Positions 1-7,944 of a stretch of 64,000 nt of DNA are shown piece by piece. Every line of letters starts with the position of its first letter. The first letter of the stretch is position 1. The stretch lies in contig NZ_NWSX01000001.1 of NCBI RefSeq assembly GCF_002531825.1, positions 248,001 to 312,000 on the forward strand, given 5' to 3'. The stretch is from Rhizobium sp. J15 (GTDB taxonomy: Bacteria; Pseudomonadota; Alphaproteobacteria; Rhizobiales; Rhizobiaceae). The position numbers and the translations under genes were made by a program. The notes beneath the pieces were generated by a model. That model was given only the letters and a program-made list of their open reading frames with translations, was not told the DNA's origin and searched no databases.

Positions 1-240
1 ATGCAGCCGGGCGATATCCTGGCCGGCGGCAGCGGCGCTGAGATATTCGGCCTCGATTTCATCGAGCGACATCGGCGCGGTATCGACGATGCGCGCATCC
101 GGAGGGCAATATTGCAGCAGTTCCGGCGAGACGATCGATCCGGCATAGAGGCAGACCGGACATGCGCCGATGAGGTTGCGGCCGCGCACCGTGATCAGAT
201 CCGCCGCGCCAGGCCCAGCGCCGATGAAATGCACCGTCAT
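1..240 (-). CDS. cobM: Precorrin-4 C11-methyltransferase CobM, 5' part only
   Basis: Only the first 80 codons lie in the window; the gene runs off the left edge. The protein starts [20 protein letters not shown], the GxGxGxxxLIT-type loop that opens class III uroporphyrin/corrin methyltransferases and binds S-adenosylmethionine. CobM methylates C11 of precorrin-4 to give precorrin-5 in the aerobic cobalamin pathway. The ATG lies 4 bp after the cobL stop, so it is translated as the last visible gene of the minus-strand cob set. A CobI/CobJ paralogue is excluded because both are present separately. Confidence 0.9.
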   Translation of the reverse strand, partial: MTVHFIGAGPGAADLITVRGRNLIGACPVCLYAGSIVSPELLQYCPPDARIVDTAPMSLDEIEAEYLSAAAAGQDIARLH

Positions 241-244
241 CGAA

Positions 245-1477
245 TTATCCTTTCGTCCAGCGCCACTGGGTGACCGGCATTGCCGGCCGCCAGCCGCGCA
301 TGCCGCCGAGGGGCTCGGTGCGCGATATGTCGATCCGCGTAAGCGAACCGCCGCGTTTTGTATATTCTGAGAGCAGCACGGCTTCCATCTCCAGCGTCAC
401 GGCATTGGCGACGAGCCGCCCTCCCCGCTTCAGCGCGGCAATGGCGCCGTCCATCACATCCGGTTCGCTGCCGCCACCGCCGAGGAAGATCGCATCCGGC
501 TCCGGCAATCCCCGCAGTGCATCGGGTGCCGAACCTTCGACGACAGCGAGATGCGGAACGCCGAAGGCGGACGCGTTGCGGGCAATGCGCGCTGCCCGCT
601 CCGGCGACTGCTCGATGGCGATTGCCTTCAGCGACGGGTCGGCCAGCATCCATTCGATGCCGATCGATCCCGCGCCCGCGCCGATATCCCAGAGCAGTTC
701 GCCGTGACGCGGCGCAAGCGCCGACAGCGTTACCGCCCGAATTTCGCGTTTGGTGATCTGGCCGTCATGCTCGAACAGCGCGTCCTCGAGGCCAGCGGAA
801 AAGGGCAGGATGCGAGCCCCCTCCCCTGCCGCGAGATCGAGTGCACAGACATTCAGGGGATCGATCTCCGCGAGATCGAAATCCGCAGCCGTCGTACGCC
901 TCTGCCGTTCCCGGCTGCCGCCAAGCGCCTCGAGCACGGTAAGCCGCGATTGACCGAAACCGGCGGCGGCAAGCAAGGCGGCGAGTTCGCCAGGCCCCTT
1001 CTCGTCCGAGGTCAGCGCGATGATGCGCCGTCCGGGGTGTAGATGCGGCCGGATCAGGTCGAGCGGCCGTCCATGCAGCGAGACCGTAGCGACGTCCTGC
1101 AGCGGCCAGCCGAGGCGGGACGCGGCAAGGCTGAAGGCGGATGGCGCGGGAATGACGTGCATTTCTTCTGCGGCCACGTGGCGGGAAAGCGTCGCTCCGA
1201 CGCCGTAGAGAAAAGGATCGCCGGAGGCGAGCACGACGACAGGCGAGCCACGCCTTTCAACAATGGCGTCGATCGAGCGCTCGAACGGGCTCTGCCAGGA
1301 GAGCTTTTCACCTGTGATCAGCGATGCAGCAAGCGCATGATGCCGCGCCCCGCCGAAAACGGCCGGCGCGCTCGCAATCAGCCTTTTCGCCTCTTCGCCC
1401 AGCCCTGCTGGACCATCTTCGCCGATGCCGATAATAGTCAGCCAGCGCTGGCCGGAAGGGGAAGAAACATCAGCCAT
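245..1477 (-). CDS. cobL: Precorrin-6B C5,15-methyltransferase (decarboxylating) CobL
   Basis: A 410-aa fusion of a CbiE-like and a CbiT-like methyltransferase, the usual aerobic CobL architecture. The N-terminal half begins [20 protein letters not shown], a class III methyltransferase loop. The C-terminal half has the Rossmann SAM motif [14 protein letters not shown]. It methylates C5 and C15 of precorrin-6B and decarboxylates the C12 acetate side chain to give precorrin-8X. The frame stays open upstream of 1477, but the family N-terminus and the mutual overlap with cobK argue for ATG at 1477. That ATG shares the bases CATG with the divergent cobK start, so no intergenic DNA is left for a promoter; transcription must come from inside cobK or from cobJ through antisense cobK. 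Confidence 0.93.
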   Translation of the reverse strand: MADVSSPSGQRWLTIIGIGEDGPAGLGEEAKRLIASAPAVFGGARHHALAASLITGEKLSWQSPFERSIDAIVERRGSPVVVLASGDPFLYGVGATLSRHVAAEEMHVIPAPSAFSLAASRLGWPLQDVATVSLHGRPLDLIRPHLHPGRRIIALTSDEKGPGELAALLAAAGFGQSRLTVLEALGGSRERQRRTTAADFDLAEIDPLNVCALDLAAGEGARILPFSAGLEDALFEHDGQITKREIRAVTLSALAPRHGELLWDIGAGAGSIGIEWMLADPSLKAIAIEQSPERAARIARNASAFGVPHLAVVEGSAPDALRGLPEPDAIFLGGGGSEPDVMDGAIAALKRGGRLVANAVTLEMEAVLLSEYTKRGGSLTRIDISRTEPLGGMRGWRPAMPVTQWRWTKG

Positions 1478-2246
1478 GGGAAGATCCCGCATCCTGATCC
1501 TCGGCGGCACCGGCGAGGCGCGCCTGCTCGCCGGAGCGCTCGCGACGCGTGACGACTGCGATGTTCTTCTGTCGCTGGCTGGCCGCACCGAAAAACCGGC
1601 CGCGCAGCCGGTTCCGGTTCGCATCGGCGGTTTCGGCGGGGCTGCGGCGCTGGCCGATTTTCTGAAAGCCGGCGAATATGACCTGCTGATCGACGCGACG
1701 CATCCCTTCGCCGAGCGCATCTCCGCCAACGCCGCTTTCGCGGCCGAGACGACGGGCATTGCTGCCATCGCTTTGCGCCGCCCTGCATGGCAACGTCAGC
1801 CAGGCGACCGCTGGCAGGGCGTGCGGAGCATTCCGGCGGCTATTGAAGCGCTCGGGCCCTCGCCCCGCCGTGTGTTCCTGGCGACGGGCCGGCAGGGCGC
1901 GCATCACGCGGAAGCGGCGCCGCAACATTTCTACCTCATCCGCAGCGTCGATCGCGTCGAACCGCCGCTCGCGCTCGCGGGGGTCGAATACATCCTCGAT
2001 CGAGGTCCGTTCACGCTGGAAGACGAATGCGTTTTGCTGAGGAAGCATGGGATCGACGTCATCATTGCCAAGAACAGCGGCGGAGCCGCGACCTATGCCA
2101 AGATCGAGGCGGCCCGCCTGCTCGGCATCGAGGTGATGATGGTGGCGCGCGAGACCGCCCCTGAGGTCGCCGTGGTCGAGACTGTCGAGGCAGCGCTTGC
2201 GGCGATCGATCACCTCTTCTCTCCTGCCATGAAGCGCGGAGTATAG
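1476..2246 (+). CDS. cobK: Precorrin-6A reductase CobK
   Basis: 256 aa. The N-terminus [20 protein letters not shown] has the GGTGEA dinucleotide-binding loop typical of CobK/CbiJ, and later segments (DATHPFAERIS, ATGRQG, AKNSGGAATYAKIEAA) match the family. It reduces precorrin-6A to precorrin-6B with NADPH. An in-frame start exists at 1425, but family length favours ATG 1476. It is the only plus-strand gene of the cob cluster. Its start overlaps cobL by 2 nt (CATG) and its 3' end overlaps the cobJ 3' end by 37 nt, so the whole gene is antisense to any cobJ-to-cobL read-through. Its promoter would have to lie inside cobL. Confidence 0.93.
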   Translation: MGRSRILILGGTGEARLLAGALATRDDCDVLLSLAGRTEKPAAQPVPVRIGGFGGAAALADFLKAGEYDLLIDATHPFAERISANAAFAAETTGIAAIALRRPAWQRQPGDRWQGVRSIPAAIEALGPSPRRVFLATGRQGAHHAEAAPQHFYLIRSVDRVEPPLALAGVEYILDRGPFTLEDECVLLRKHGIDVIIAKNSGGAATYAKIEAARLLGIEVMMVARETAPEVAVVETVEAALAAIDHLFSPAMKRGV

Positions 2247-2974
2247 ACGAGGTCCAGCTTGCCGGGGCGCGCAACGACACGCGTTTCGGCCGAGCCGATG
2301 ATGACGCAGGTCGCCATATCGGCAACCGATGCATCCGCCTCAGACAGCGGTTGCACCGCGATGCGCTCATCTGCCCTTCCGGCCGCACGGCCGAAAATCA
2401 CCGGCGTCGTTGCCGGCAGATGCTGCCGCAACAATTTGAAAGCCTCGCCGAGTTGCCACGGCCGCGCCCGGCTGATCGGATTATAGAGGGCGATGACGAA
2501 GCCTGCCTTCGCCGCCAGCTCAAGGCGGTTCTCTATGATATTCCAAGGCTTTAGGTTGTCTGAAAGCGATATGGCGCAGAAATCGTGGCCGAGCGGCGCC
2601 CCGGCCCTCGCCGCCACCGCCAGCATTGCCGTGACGCCGGGCAGGACGGTGAGATCGACCGCACGCCAGGCCGCCGGTCCATTTTCGATCGCCTCGCAGA
2701 CGGCGGCGGCCATGGCGAAGATACCGGGATCGCCGCCGGAGACGACACAGACCTTCGCGCCGTCCGCCGCCATGGCGAGAGCTGCCCCTGCCCTATCGAG
2801 CTCCTCGCGATTGTCCGAGGCGTGCCGCAACTGGTCGGGGCGGAGCTGCAGCCTGTCGAGATAAGGCCCGTAGCCGAAAAAGTCCGTCGCCGCATCGACA
2901 GCGGCCAGCGCTTCCGGCGTCATCTGCTCGGGATTGCCGGGACCGGTGCCGATCACGAAAAGTCCGCCCTTCAT
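2210..2974 (-). CDS. cobJ: Precorrin-3B C17-methyltransferase CobJ
   Basis: 254 aa starting MKGGLFVIGTGPGNPEQMT, with the GTGPGNPEQMT SAM loop specific to CobJ/CbiH. It methylates C17 of precorrin-3B and contracts the ring to precorrin-4. The start overlaps the cobI stop by 4 nt (ATGA), which implies translational coupling. The 3' end overlaps the 3' end of convergent cobK by 37 bp. Length is close to the aerobic single-domain CobJ. Confidence 0.93.
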   Translation of the reverse strand: MKGGLFVIGTGPGNPEQMTPEALAAVDAATDFFGYGPYLDRLQLRPDQLRHASDNREELDRAGAALAMAADGAKVCVVSGGDPGIFAMAAAVCEAIENGPAAWRAVDLTVLPGVTAMLAVAARAGAPLGHDFCAISLSDNLKPWNIIENRLELAAKAGFVIALYNPISRARPWQLGEAFKLLRQHLPATTPVIFGRAAGRADERIAVQPLSEADASVADMATCVIIGSAETRVVARPGKLDLVYTPRFMAGEKR

Positions 2975-3702
2975 CGGCTGCCCTCCCAGCCCGGGACCAG
3001 CACGAGCGAGAAATAGGGCGCATCGCCCTCGCCCCTGTCGGCAAGCTTTTCCATCGCCGCATTCGACATGGTGCCGCGCTCGACATAGACGGCTTCCGCC
3101 AGCCGGCCGGCAGCAGCCAGCGCCCGGCGGATCTTAGGCAGATTTCGGCCGACCTTCATGATGACGGCCGCTTGCGTATCGGCGAGACGGCGGGTCAATT
3201 CGGTCTCGGCCATCGTACCGGGCAGTACGGAAAGCACGTCGTCACCCTGGACGATCGGCATGCCTGCCAGGGACCAGCAGCCCGACATGGCGCTGATGCC
3301 GGGGATCACTTCCGTCGGATAACGCGTCGACAGCCTGATATGCAGGTGCATATAGGAGCCGTAGAACAGCGGATCGCCTTCGCTGAGCACGGCGACGGTC
3401 AGTCCGGCATCGAGATGGCTGGCGATATATCGCGCTGACTGATCGTAGAACTCCGTGATCTGGCTTTGATAGCGCTCGTCGTTCTTGTCGATCTCGGTGG
3501 TGACGGGATAATAGAGCGGAACCAGCATCACGCCTGGTTTCAGCAGCGGTTCGACGATCGCCTTGCCGTTTCCGCCCCTGCCCTGTTTGGCGAAATAGGC
3601 GATCACATCGGCGCCTTCGATGGCGCGCACGGCTTTGAGAGTCAGGAGTTCGGGATCGCCGGGGCCTGTGCCGACGCCGATGAGACGGCCGTTTGCGGTC
3701 AT
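2971..3702 (-). CDS. cobI: Precorrin-2 C20-methyltransferase CobI
   Basis: 243 aa; the N-terminal motif GVGTGPGDPELLTLKA is diagnostic of CobI/CbiL. It methylates C20 of precorrin-2 to give precorrin-3A. It overlaps both neighbours by 4 nt (cobH stop/cobI start and cobI stop/cobJ start), so cobH-I-J form a tightly coupled translation unit. Residues YGSYMHLHIRL and PGISAMSGCW fit the substrate cavity segments of the family. Confidence 0.93.
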   Translation of the reverse strand: MTANGRLIGVGTGPGDPELLTLKAVRAIEGADVIAYFAKQGRGGNGKAIVEPLLKPGVMLVPLYYPVTTEIDKNDERYQSQITEFYDQSARYIASHLDAGLTVAVLSEGDPLFYGSYMHLHIRLSTRYPTEVIPGISAMSGCWSLAGMPIVQGDDVLSVLPGTMAETELTRRLADTQAAVIMKVGRNLPKIRRALAAAGRLAEAVYVERGTMSNAAMEKLADRGEGDAPYFSLVLVPGWEGSR

Positions 3703-4331
3703 AGGCCAGGCCTCGCCAGCGCATTGATGGCGGCGGCCGTCATGGCGCTGCCGCCGAGCCGGCCGCGCACGATGGCGAAGGGGACGCCGTAAGAATTTTC
3801 CGCAAGTGCATCCTTCGATTCCGCTGCGCCGACAAAACCAACGGGCATGCCGAGGATCGCCGCGGGCTTCGGCGCGCCGTCGCGCAGGAGTTCGAGGAGA
3901 TGGAAGAGCGCGGTCGGCGCATTGCCGATTGCGACAATGCTTCCGCCGAGCCGATCGAGCCAGAGATGCATGGCGGCCGCCGAGCGTGTATTGCCGATCT
4001 CACGCGCGAGCTCCGGTGTTTCGGGATCGCGTAGCGTGCACACCACCTCGTTCAGCGCCGGCAGCCGTGCGCGGGTGACGCCATGGGATACCATCTCGGC
4101 ATCGCAGAAGATCGGCGCGCCGCCCTTCAGCGCGTCACGCGCCGCACTGACGAAATCGGTGGAAAAGACGAAATGCTCCGCCGCTTCCACAAGCCCGCAG
4201 GCATGGATCATGCGCACGGCGATTTCGGCCTGATCTTCGGTGAAGCGCGAAAGATCGGCCTCGGCGCGGATGATCGCAAAGGAACGCTCGTAGATCGCGT
4301 CGCCGCTGCGGATATAATCGTAGTCTGGCAT
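3699..4331 (-). CDS. cobH: Precorrin-8X methylmutase CobH
   Basis: 210 aa, the normal family size. His43 sits in RMIHACG, the position and context of the catalytic histidine described for the Pseudomonas denitrificans enzyme. CobH moves the C11 methyl to C12, converting precorrin-8X to hydrogenobyrinate. ATG at 4331 is 2 nt after the cobG stop, and the stop overlaps cobI. The C-terminal half carries GNAPTALFHLLEL and GMPVGFVGAAESK, conserved in the family. Confidence 0.94.
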   Translation of the reverse strand: MPDYDYIRSGDAIYERSFAIIRAEADLSRFTEDQAEIAVRMIHACGLVEAAEHFVFSTDFVSAARDALKGGAPIFCDAEMVSHGVTRARLPALNEVVCTLRDPETPELAREIGNTRSAAAMHLWLDRLGGSIVAIGNAPTALFHLLELLRDGAPKPAAILGMPVGFVGAAESKDALAENSYGVPFAIVRGRLGGSAMTAAAINALARPGL

Positions 4332-4333
4332 TC

Positions 4334-5716
4334 CTATTCCTGTCGCAGCGCTTTCGAAACGCCGGTTGTGCCAAGCCGTGTAAGGCAGGCGGCAGCCGAT
4401 TCGCCAGCGCCTCTGTTGTCTTCTATGGACCGGGCGAGCCTCTCTATAGCGAAATCGATCCGACCGCCAGCGATCCGTTCATCCGGCTGATCCGCCGCAA
4501 GACCGTTGAGGACGAGGTCGTAACCCTCCGCCGAGCCTGTCAGGGTGAGCGCGGGCCTGGCATGGGCGCAGCCCTTGGGGCAGCCGGAGAGATGGAGCGT
4601 CAGTGACCCGTCAAAGAGAACAGGTGCCGCAGCGATTAGGCGGTGCGCCAAAGTTCTCGTTTCATAGAAGGCTGAACCGCAGGCGCCCGCACCGGCGCAG
4701 GCCGCGACATATTCGCTCTTCTCGCCGGGTTGCGTGCTGAAACCATGGTTGCGCGCGGCAATCTGCAGGGCCGGTGCGGCATCGGCCGGAAGCCCAGTGA
4801 AGAAAAAGCCGCGGCTAGGCCCGAGTCTGACGACGGTCGCGCCGTAGGCTTTCGCGCAATCGAGCAGGGAGGCCAGATCGGACGCTTTCATCTGCCCGAA
4901 TTCCGGCCGGACGCCGAGCACGCTCGTACCATCCTTGAGACGGTGCAAGCCGGAAAGCGGCGCCTTTGCCGTGTGTGACGGAAGAACTCGGATCGGATCC
5001 ATCGCGGGAAAGCGCGTCCGCAGAAGCGCTGGATCGATATCCCGCGCCCGCTTGCTCTGCCCGAGCACCGCCAGCAGATTCAGAATTTCGCCGACGGCTG
5101 ATATTGCCGCCTCTGCAGGACCGTTTGCGACTGGCGTTGCCGTTTCGCCGTCGCCGTTGATCGCAACGAGCCAGTGCGCGTCCGGCTGTGCGACGACACG
5201 GATATCGGCGAAAAGCGCCGACAAACCGAATGCTCCACCGCCGTCGATGATGATCGAGAGTTTCGGCGCAAGCCGCGGCGAGACGAGCAGTTCGCTGAGC
5301 TCCTCACGCAATGACTTTTCCAGCGCGGCCGGATCACCTACTTCCTCAGGGTCGATGCCGTGCAGCGGTGATATCTCGATCGCCGGTCCGTCCGGCACTG
5401 CAATCCCGGCGGCATCTATATCGGCAGCAAGCCGTTCTGCAGTGTCGGTCTTCAGCCCGCGGATCTGCAGATTGCCACGCGCGGTGATTTCCAGAATGCC
5501 GTTTCCATGCGCGCTGGCGGCGCCGGCGAGGGCGGCGAATTGCGATAGCGTCAAGGCGCCGCCGGCCGGACGCAGCCGCACGAGCAAGCCATCGCCCGTG
5601 GGCATGGGCGCGGCAAGAGCCGGACAGGCGCCACGCGGGCGCATCTTCGCCGGCGGTCGATCATACGGTTCCGCCTCTCCTGTCCTGTCGATCGCCTTGG
5701 CGGCCTTGGTGCCCAT
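4334..5716 (-). CDS. cobG: Precorrin-3B synthase CobG
   Basis: 460 aa sulfite/nitrite-reductase-like protein. It shows the Fe-S/siroheme cysteine pattern as CAGAGAC (C-x5-C) followed by SGCPKGCAH (C-x3-C). CobG is the oxygen-dependent monooxygenase that makes precorrin-3B, so its presence marks the aerobic branch of the pathway. ATG at 5716 (MGTKAAKAID) has AGAGGA 6-7 nt upstream and is preferred over ATG 5734, which has a weaker site. Two bases separate its stop from cobH, and about 63 bp separate it from cobF. Confidence 0.9.
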   Translation of the reverse strand: MGTKAAKAIDRTGEAEPYDRPPAKMRPRGACPALAAPMPTGDGLLVRLRPAGGALTLSQFAALAGAASAHGNGILEITARGNLQIRGLKTDTAERLAADIDAAGIAVPDGPAIEISPLHGIDPEEVGDPAALEKSLREELSELLVSPRLAPKLSIIIDGGGAFGLSALFADIRVVAQPDAHWLVAINGDGETATPVANGPAEAAISAVGEILNLLAVLGQSKRARDIDPALLRTRFPAMDPIRVLPSHTAKAPLSGLHRLKDGTSVLGVRPEFGQMKASDLASLLDCAKAYGATVVRLGPSRGFFFTGLPADAAPALQIAARNHGFSTQPGEKSEYVAACAGAGACGSAFYETRTLAHRLIAAAPVLFDGSLTLHLSGCPKGCAHARPALTLTGSAEGYDLVLNGLAADQPDERIAGGRIDFAIERLARSIEDNRGAGESAAACLTRLGTTGVSKALRQE

Positions 5717-5779
5717 TCTTAGTCCTCTGATCATCTCTTACATGATCGCGGCCGACGCGGCAAAGCTTGACGGAAACGG

Positions 5780-6544
5780 CTACTCCTCGAAGTCGCGTCC
5801 CTTGCGGAGAAGATAGATGTCCATGATCCAGCCGTGCCGCTGTCTGGCTTCGGCCCGGAGCGTCAGAATTTCTGCGGCGATATCTCCGAGCCGTCCCGCT
5901 CTGATGATCTCATCCTTGGTGCCGAGATAAGCGCCCCATAAGATCTCGGCATCGGGGTCGTCGATCTTTGCAAAAGCCTGTTCGCCGTCGAGCATGACGA
6001 TCGTGCTGTCGGTCTGAAGCCCGTCCCGGACCAGCCGTCGCCCTGTGGTCACTTCGACCGGCTTGCCGACGAGATTGACCGGGATTTTGTGGCTGGCCGC
6101 CAAGGCCTGGATGCTGGTGATGCCGGGGACGACGCTGTAATCGAAATCGACGCTGTTTGTTTGCCGCACGCGTTCGATGATGCGGATGGTGCTGTCGTAA
6201 AGGCTGGGATCGCCCCAGACGAGAAAGGCGCCCGTGCCATCGTCGGGGAGGCTTGAAATCAGGTCTCCATAGATATTGGCGATATCACCGTGCCAGGCAT
6301 CGACGCTCTGTGTATAGGTCCTGTCCGCTGTCTGCCTTTGCGGCACGTCAAATTCCGCGATCCGGACATCTGGCCGAGTGATATAGCGTTCGCAGATCTC
6401 CCGCCTTATCTCTGCGAGATCCTCCTTGCCGGGGCCTTTGAGCGGCAGGAAGATCACGTCGGCGGCGTTCATCGCATTTATTGCCTGTATAGTGACGTGC
6501 TCCGGATTGCCCGTGCCGATTCCGATGATAATGATATGCTTCAA
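5780..6544 (-). CDS. cobF: Precorrin-6A synthase (deacetylating) CobF
   Basis: 254 aa, starting MKHIIIIGIGTGNPEHVT if initiated at the TTG at 6542-6544, which has GGAG about 9 nt upstream. The frame is open further upstream but lacks family resemblance there. CobF adds the C1 methyl and removes the acetyl group from precorrin-5, a step specific to the aerobic route. It is the first gene of the minus-strand cob set. Its 5' region faces repA across 194 bp that contain a parS-type palindrome and no visible cobalamin riboswitch. Confidence 0.9.
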   Translation of the reverse strand: MKHIIIIGIGTGNPEHVTIQAINAMNAADVIFLPLKGPGKEDLAEIRREICERYITRPDVRIAEFDVPQRQTADRTYTQSVDAWHGDIANIYGDLISSLPDDGTGAFLVWGDPSLYDSTIRIIERVRQTNSVDFDYSVVPGITSIQALAASHKIPVNLVGKPVEVTTGRRLVRDGLQTDSTIVMLDGEQAFAKIDDPDAEILWGAYLGTKDEIIRAGRLGDIAAEILTLRAEARQRHGWIMDIYLLRKGRDFEE

Positions 6545-6615
6545 GCGGATATTCTCCCCGTGAGTTCCGGCGGTCTTGCCGAAAAACCCGGCCCGCCGCA
6601 AGGGCAGGGCAGGGA

Positions 6616-6631
6616 GTTGGCCGCGGCCAAC
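6616..6631. promoter_or_regulatory. parS-type palindrome 1 (RepB binding site)
   Basis: GTTGGCCGCGGCCAAC, a perfect 16-bp palindrome fitting the alphaproteobacterial repABC parS consensus GTTNNNNGCNNNNAAC. It lies between cobF and repA, about 120 bp upstream of repA and about 70 bp upstream of the cobF start. An identical copy is inside repB. Binding by RepB is inferred from the family. Confidence 0.85.
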
Positions 6632-6686
6632 CAGGCCATGCCGCCTCCTCGGCCCCTATTGTTGCCGCAAATCCCGAATCGTGTCA

Positions 6687-6735
6687 TTTTCGATACGCTT
6701 TTTGACGCTAAGTTGACAGAAAAGCGCATCGAAAA
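6687..6735 (+). promoter_or_regulatory. Inverted repeat upstream of repA (putative RepA operator or leader hairpin)
   Basis: Two 16-base arms at 6687-6702 and 6720-6735 are complementary at 15 of 16 positions (TTTTCGATACGCTTTT against AAAAGCGCATCGAAAA) and are separated by 17 bases. The element ends 3 bp before the repA start. Autorepression of repABC by RepA/RepB at such repeats is established in the family; its action here is inferred. No clear -35/-10 pair could be placed. Confidence 0.55.
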
Positions 6736-6738
6736 GGA

Positions 6739-7944
6739 TTGGGTGTTTTGGACAACATTAGCGTATCGACGACGGATGTGCGGATCGAGCGGCATGCGAA
6801 GCAGCTTTCGCGGCAATTGAAGCTCCTCCGCGACAAGCTGTTTCCGCCGCTTTCGCAGAAGACGCTGCGCACTTTCTCTTCCGGCGAGGCTGCTCAGATG
6901 ATCGGCGTGTCCGACGGCTACCTTCGTCAGCTCTCGCTGGATGGCAAGGGGCCGCAGCCGGAACTGTCGTCGAACGGTCGACGCTCCTATACGCTCGGCC
7001 AGATCAATGAGTTGCGCCATTATATGGCAAAACTGAAGCCGAAGGATGCGCTGTCCTACCTTCCATGGCGGCGCCCCGGTGAGAAGCTGCAGACCGTGGC
7101 CGTCACCAATTTCAAGGGCGGGTCGGCCAAGACGACGAGCACGCTCTATCTGGCGCAATATTTGGCGCTGGAAGGATATCGGGTGCTGGCGATCGACCTC
7201 GATCCGCAGGCTTCGCTCTCCTCGATGCTGGGCGTGCAGCCTGAATTCGATCTCTCCGACGGCGATACGCTCTATGGCGCCATTCGCTACGATGAGGCGC
7301 GCAAGCCGCTGAAGGACATCGTTCGCAAGACCTATTTCGACGGGCTCGATCTGGTGCCGGGCAATCTCGAACTGATGGAGTTCGAACACGAGACGCCGCG
7401 GGCCCTGAATGACCGCCAGAAGCCGGCCGAGCTGTTTTTCCGCCGCGTTGGCGTCGCTATTGCCGAGGTCGAGGCCGATTATGATGTGGTAGTGATCGAT
7501 TGCCCGCCGCAGCTCGGCTACCTCACCCTTGGCGCCGTCTGTGCGGCAACATCGCTGCTCATCACCATCCATCCGCAGATGGTTGATGTCGCCTCCATGT
7601 CGCAATTCCTGCTGATGACCTCGGATCTGCTGTCGGTCGTGCGCAGGGCCGGCGGCGATTTGCAGCATGATTTCATCAAATATATCGTCACCCGGCACGA
7701 GCCCTTCGACGCGCCGCAGTCGCAGATCGTTGCGCTTCTTCGCAGTCTCTTCGGCGACGACGTTTTGACGGCGACGATCCTCAAATCCACGGCGATCGCC
7801 GATGCCGGCCTGACGAAACAGACGCTTTACGAAATCGAGAAGGGGCAGGTACGGCGCTCGACATATGACCGGGCGCTGGAATCGGTCAACGCCGCCAACG
7901 GCGAGGTTCTCGCCGGCATTCACAAAGCCTGGGGCCGCACATGA
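6739..7944 (+). CDS. repA: Plasmid partitioning ATPase RepA (ParA family)
   Basis: 401 aa, TTG start with a GAAAAGGAT ribosome site. Residues 1-110 hold a helix-turn-helix region (SSGEAAQMIGVSDGYLRQL). The deviant Walker A FKGGSAKTTS lies near residues 125-134 with Lys131, and the Walker B region is VVVIDCPPQLGY. RepA drives partition of RepB-parS complexes and represses the repABC operon. The last 4 nt overlap repB (ATGA). It diverges from cobF, with a parS site between them. Confidence 0.95.
   Translation: MGVLDNISVSTTDVRIERHAKQLSRQLKLLRDKLFPPLSQKTLRTFSSGEAAQMIGVSDGYLRQLSLDGKGPQPELSSNGRRSYTLGQINELRHYMAKLKPKDALSYLPWRRPGEKLQTVAVTNFKGGSAKTTSTLYLAQYLALEGYRVLAIDLDPQASLSSMLGVQPEFDLSDGDTLYGAIRYDEARKPLKDIVRKTYFDGLDLVPGNLELMEFEHETPRALNDRQKPAELFFRRVGVAIAEVEADYDVVVIDCPPQLGYLTLGAVCAATSLLITIHPQMVDVASMSQFLLMTSDLLSVVRRAGGDLQHDFIKYIVTRHEPFDAPQSQIVALLRSLFGDDVLTATILKSTAIADAGLTKQTLYEIEKGQVRRSTYDRALESVNAANGEVLAGIHKAWGRT

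Noticed and set aside
6545-6738. Cobalamin riboswitch upstream of cobF
   Set aside because: No B12-box-like GCCACTG element is present on the relevant strand, and the 194 bp are taken up by a parS palindrome and the repA inverted repeat.
6541-7923. 460-aa minus-strand ORF opposite repA
   Set aside because: repA on the plus strand has full ParA motifs; the antisense frame has none.
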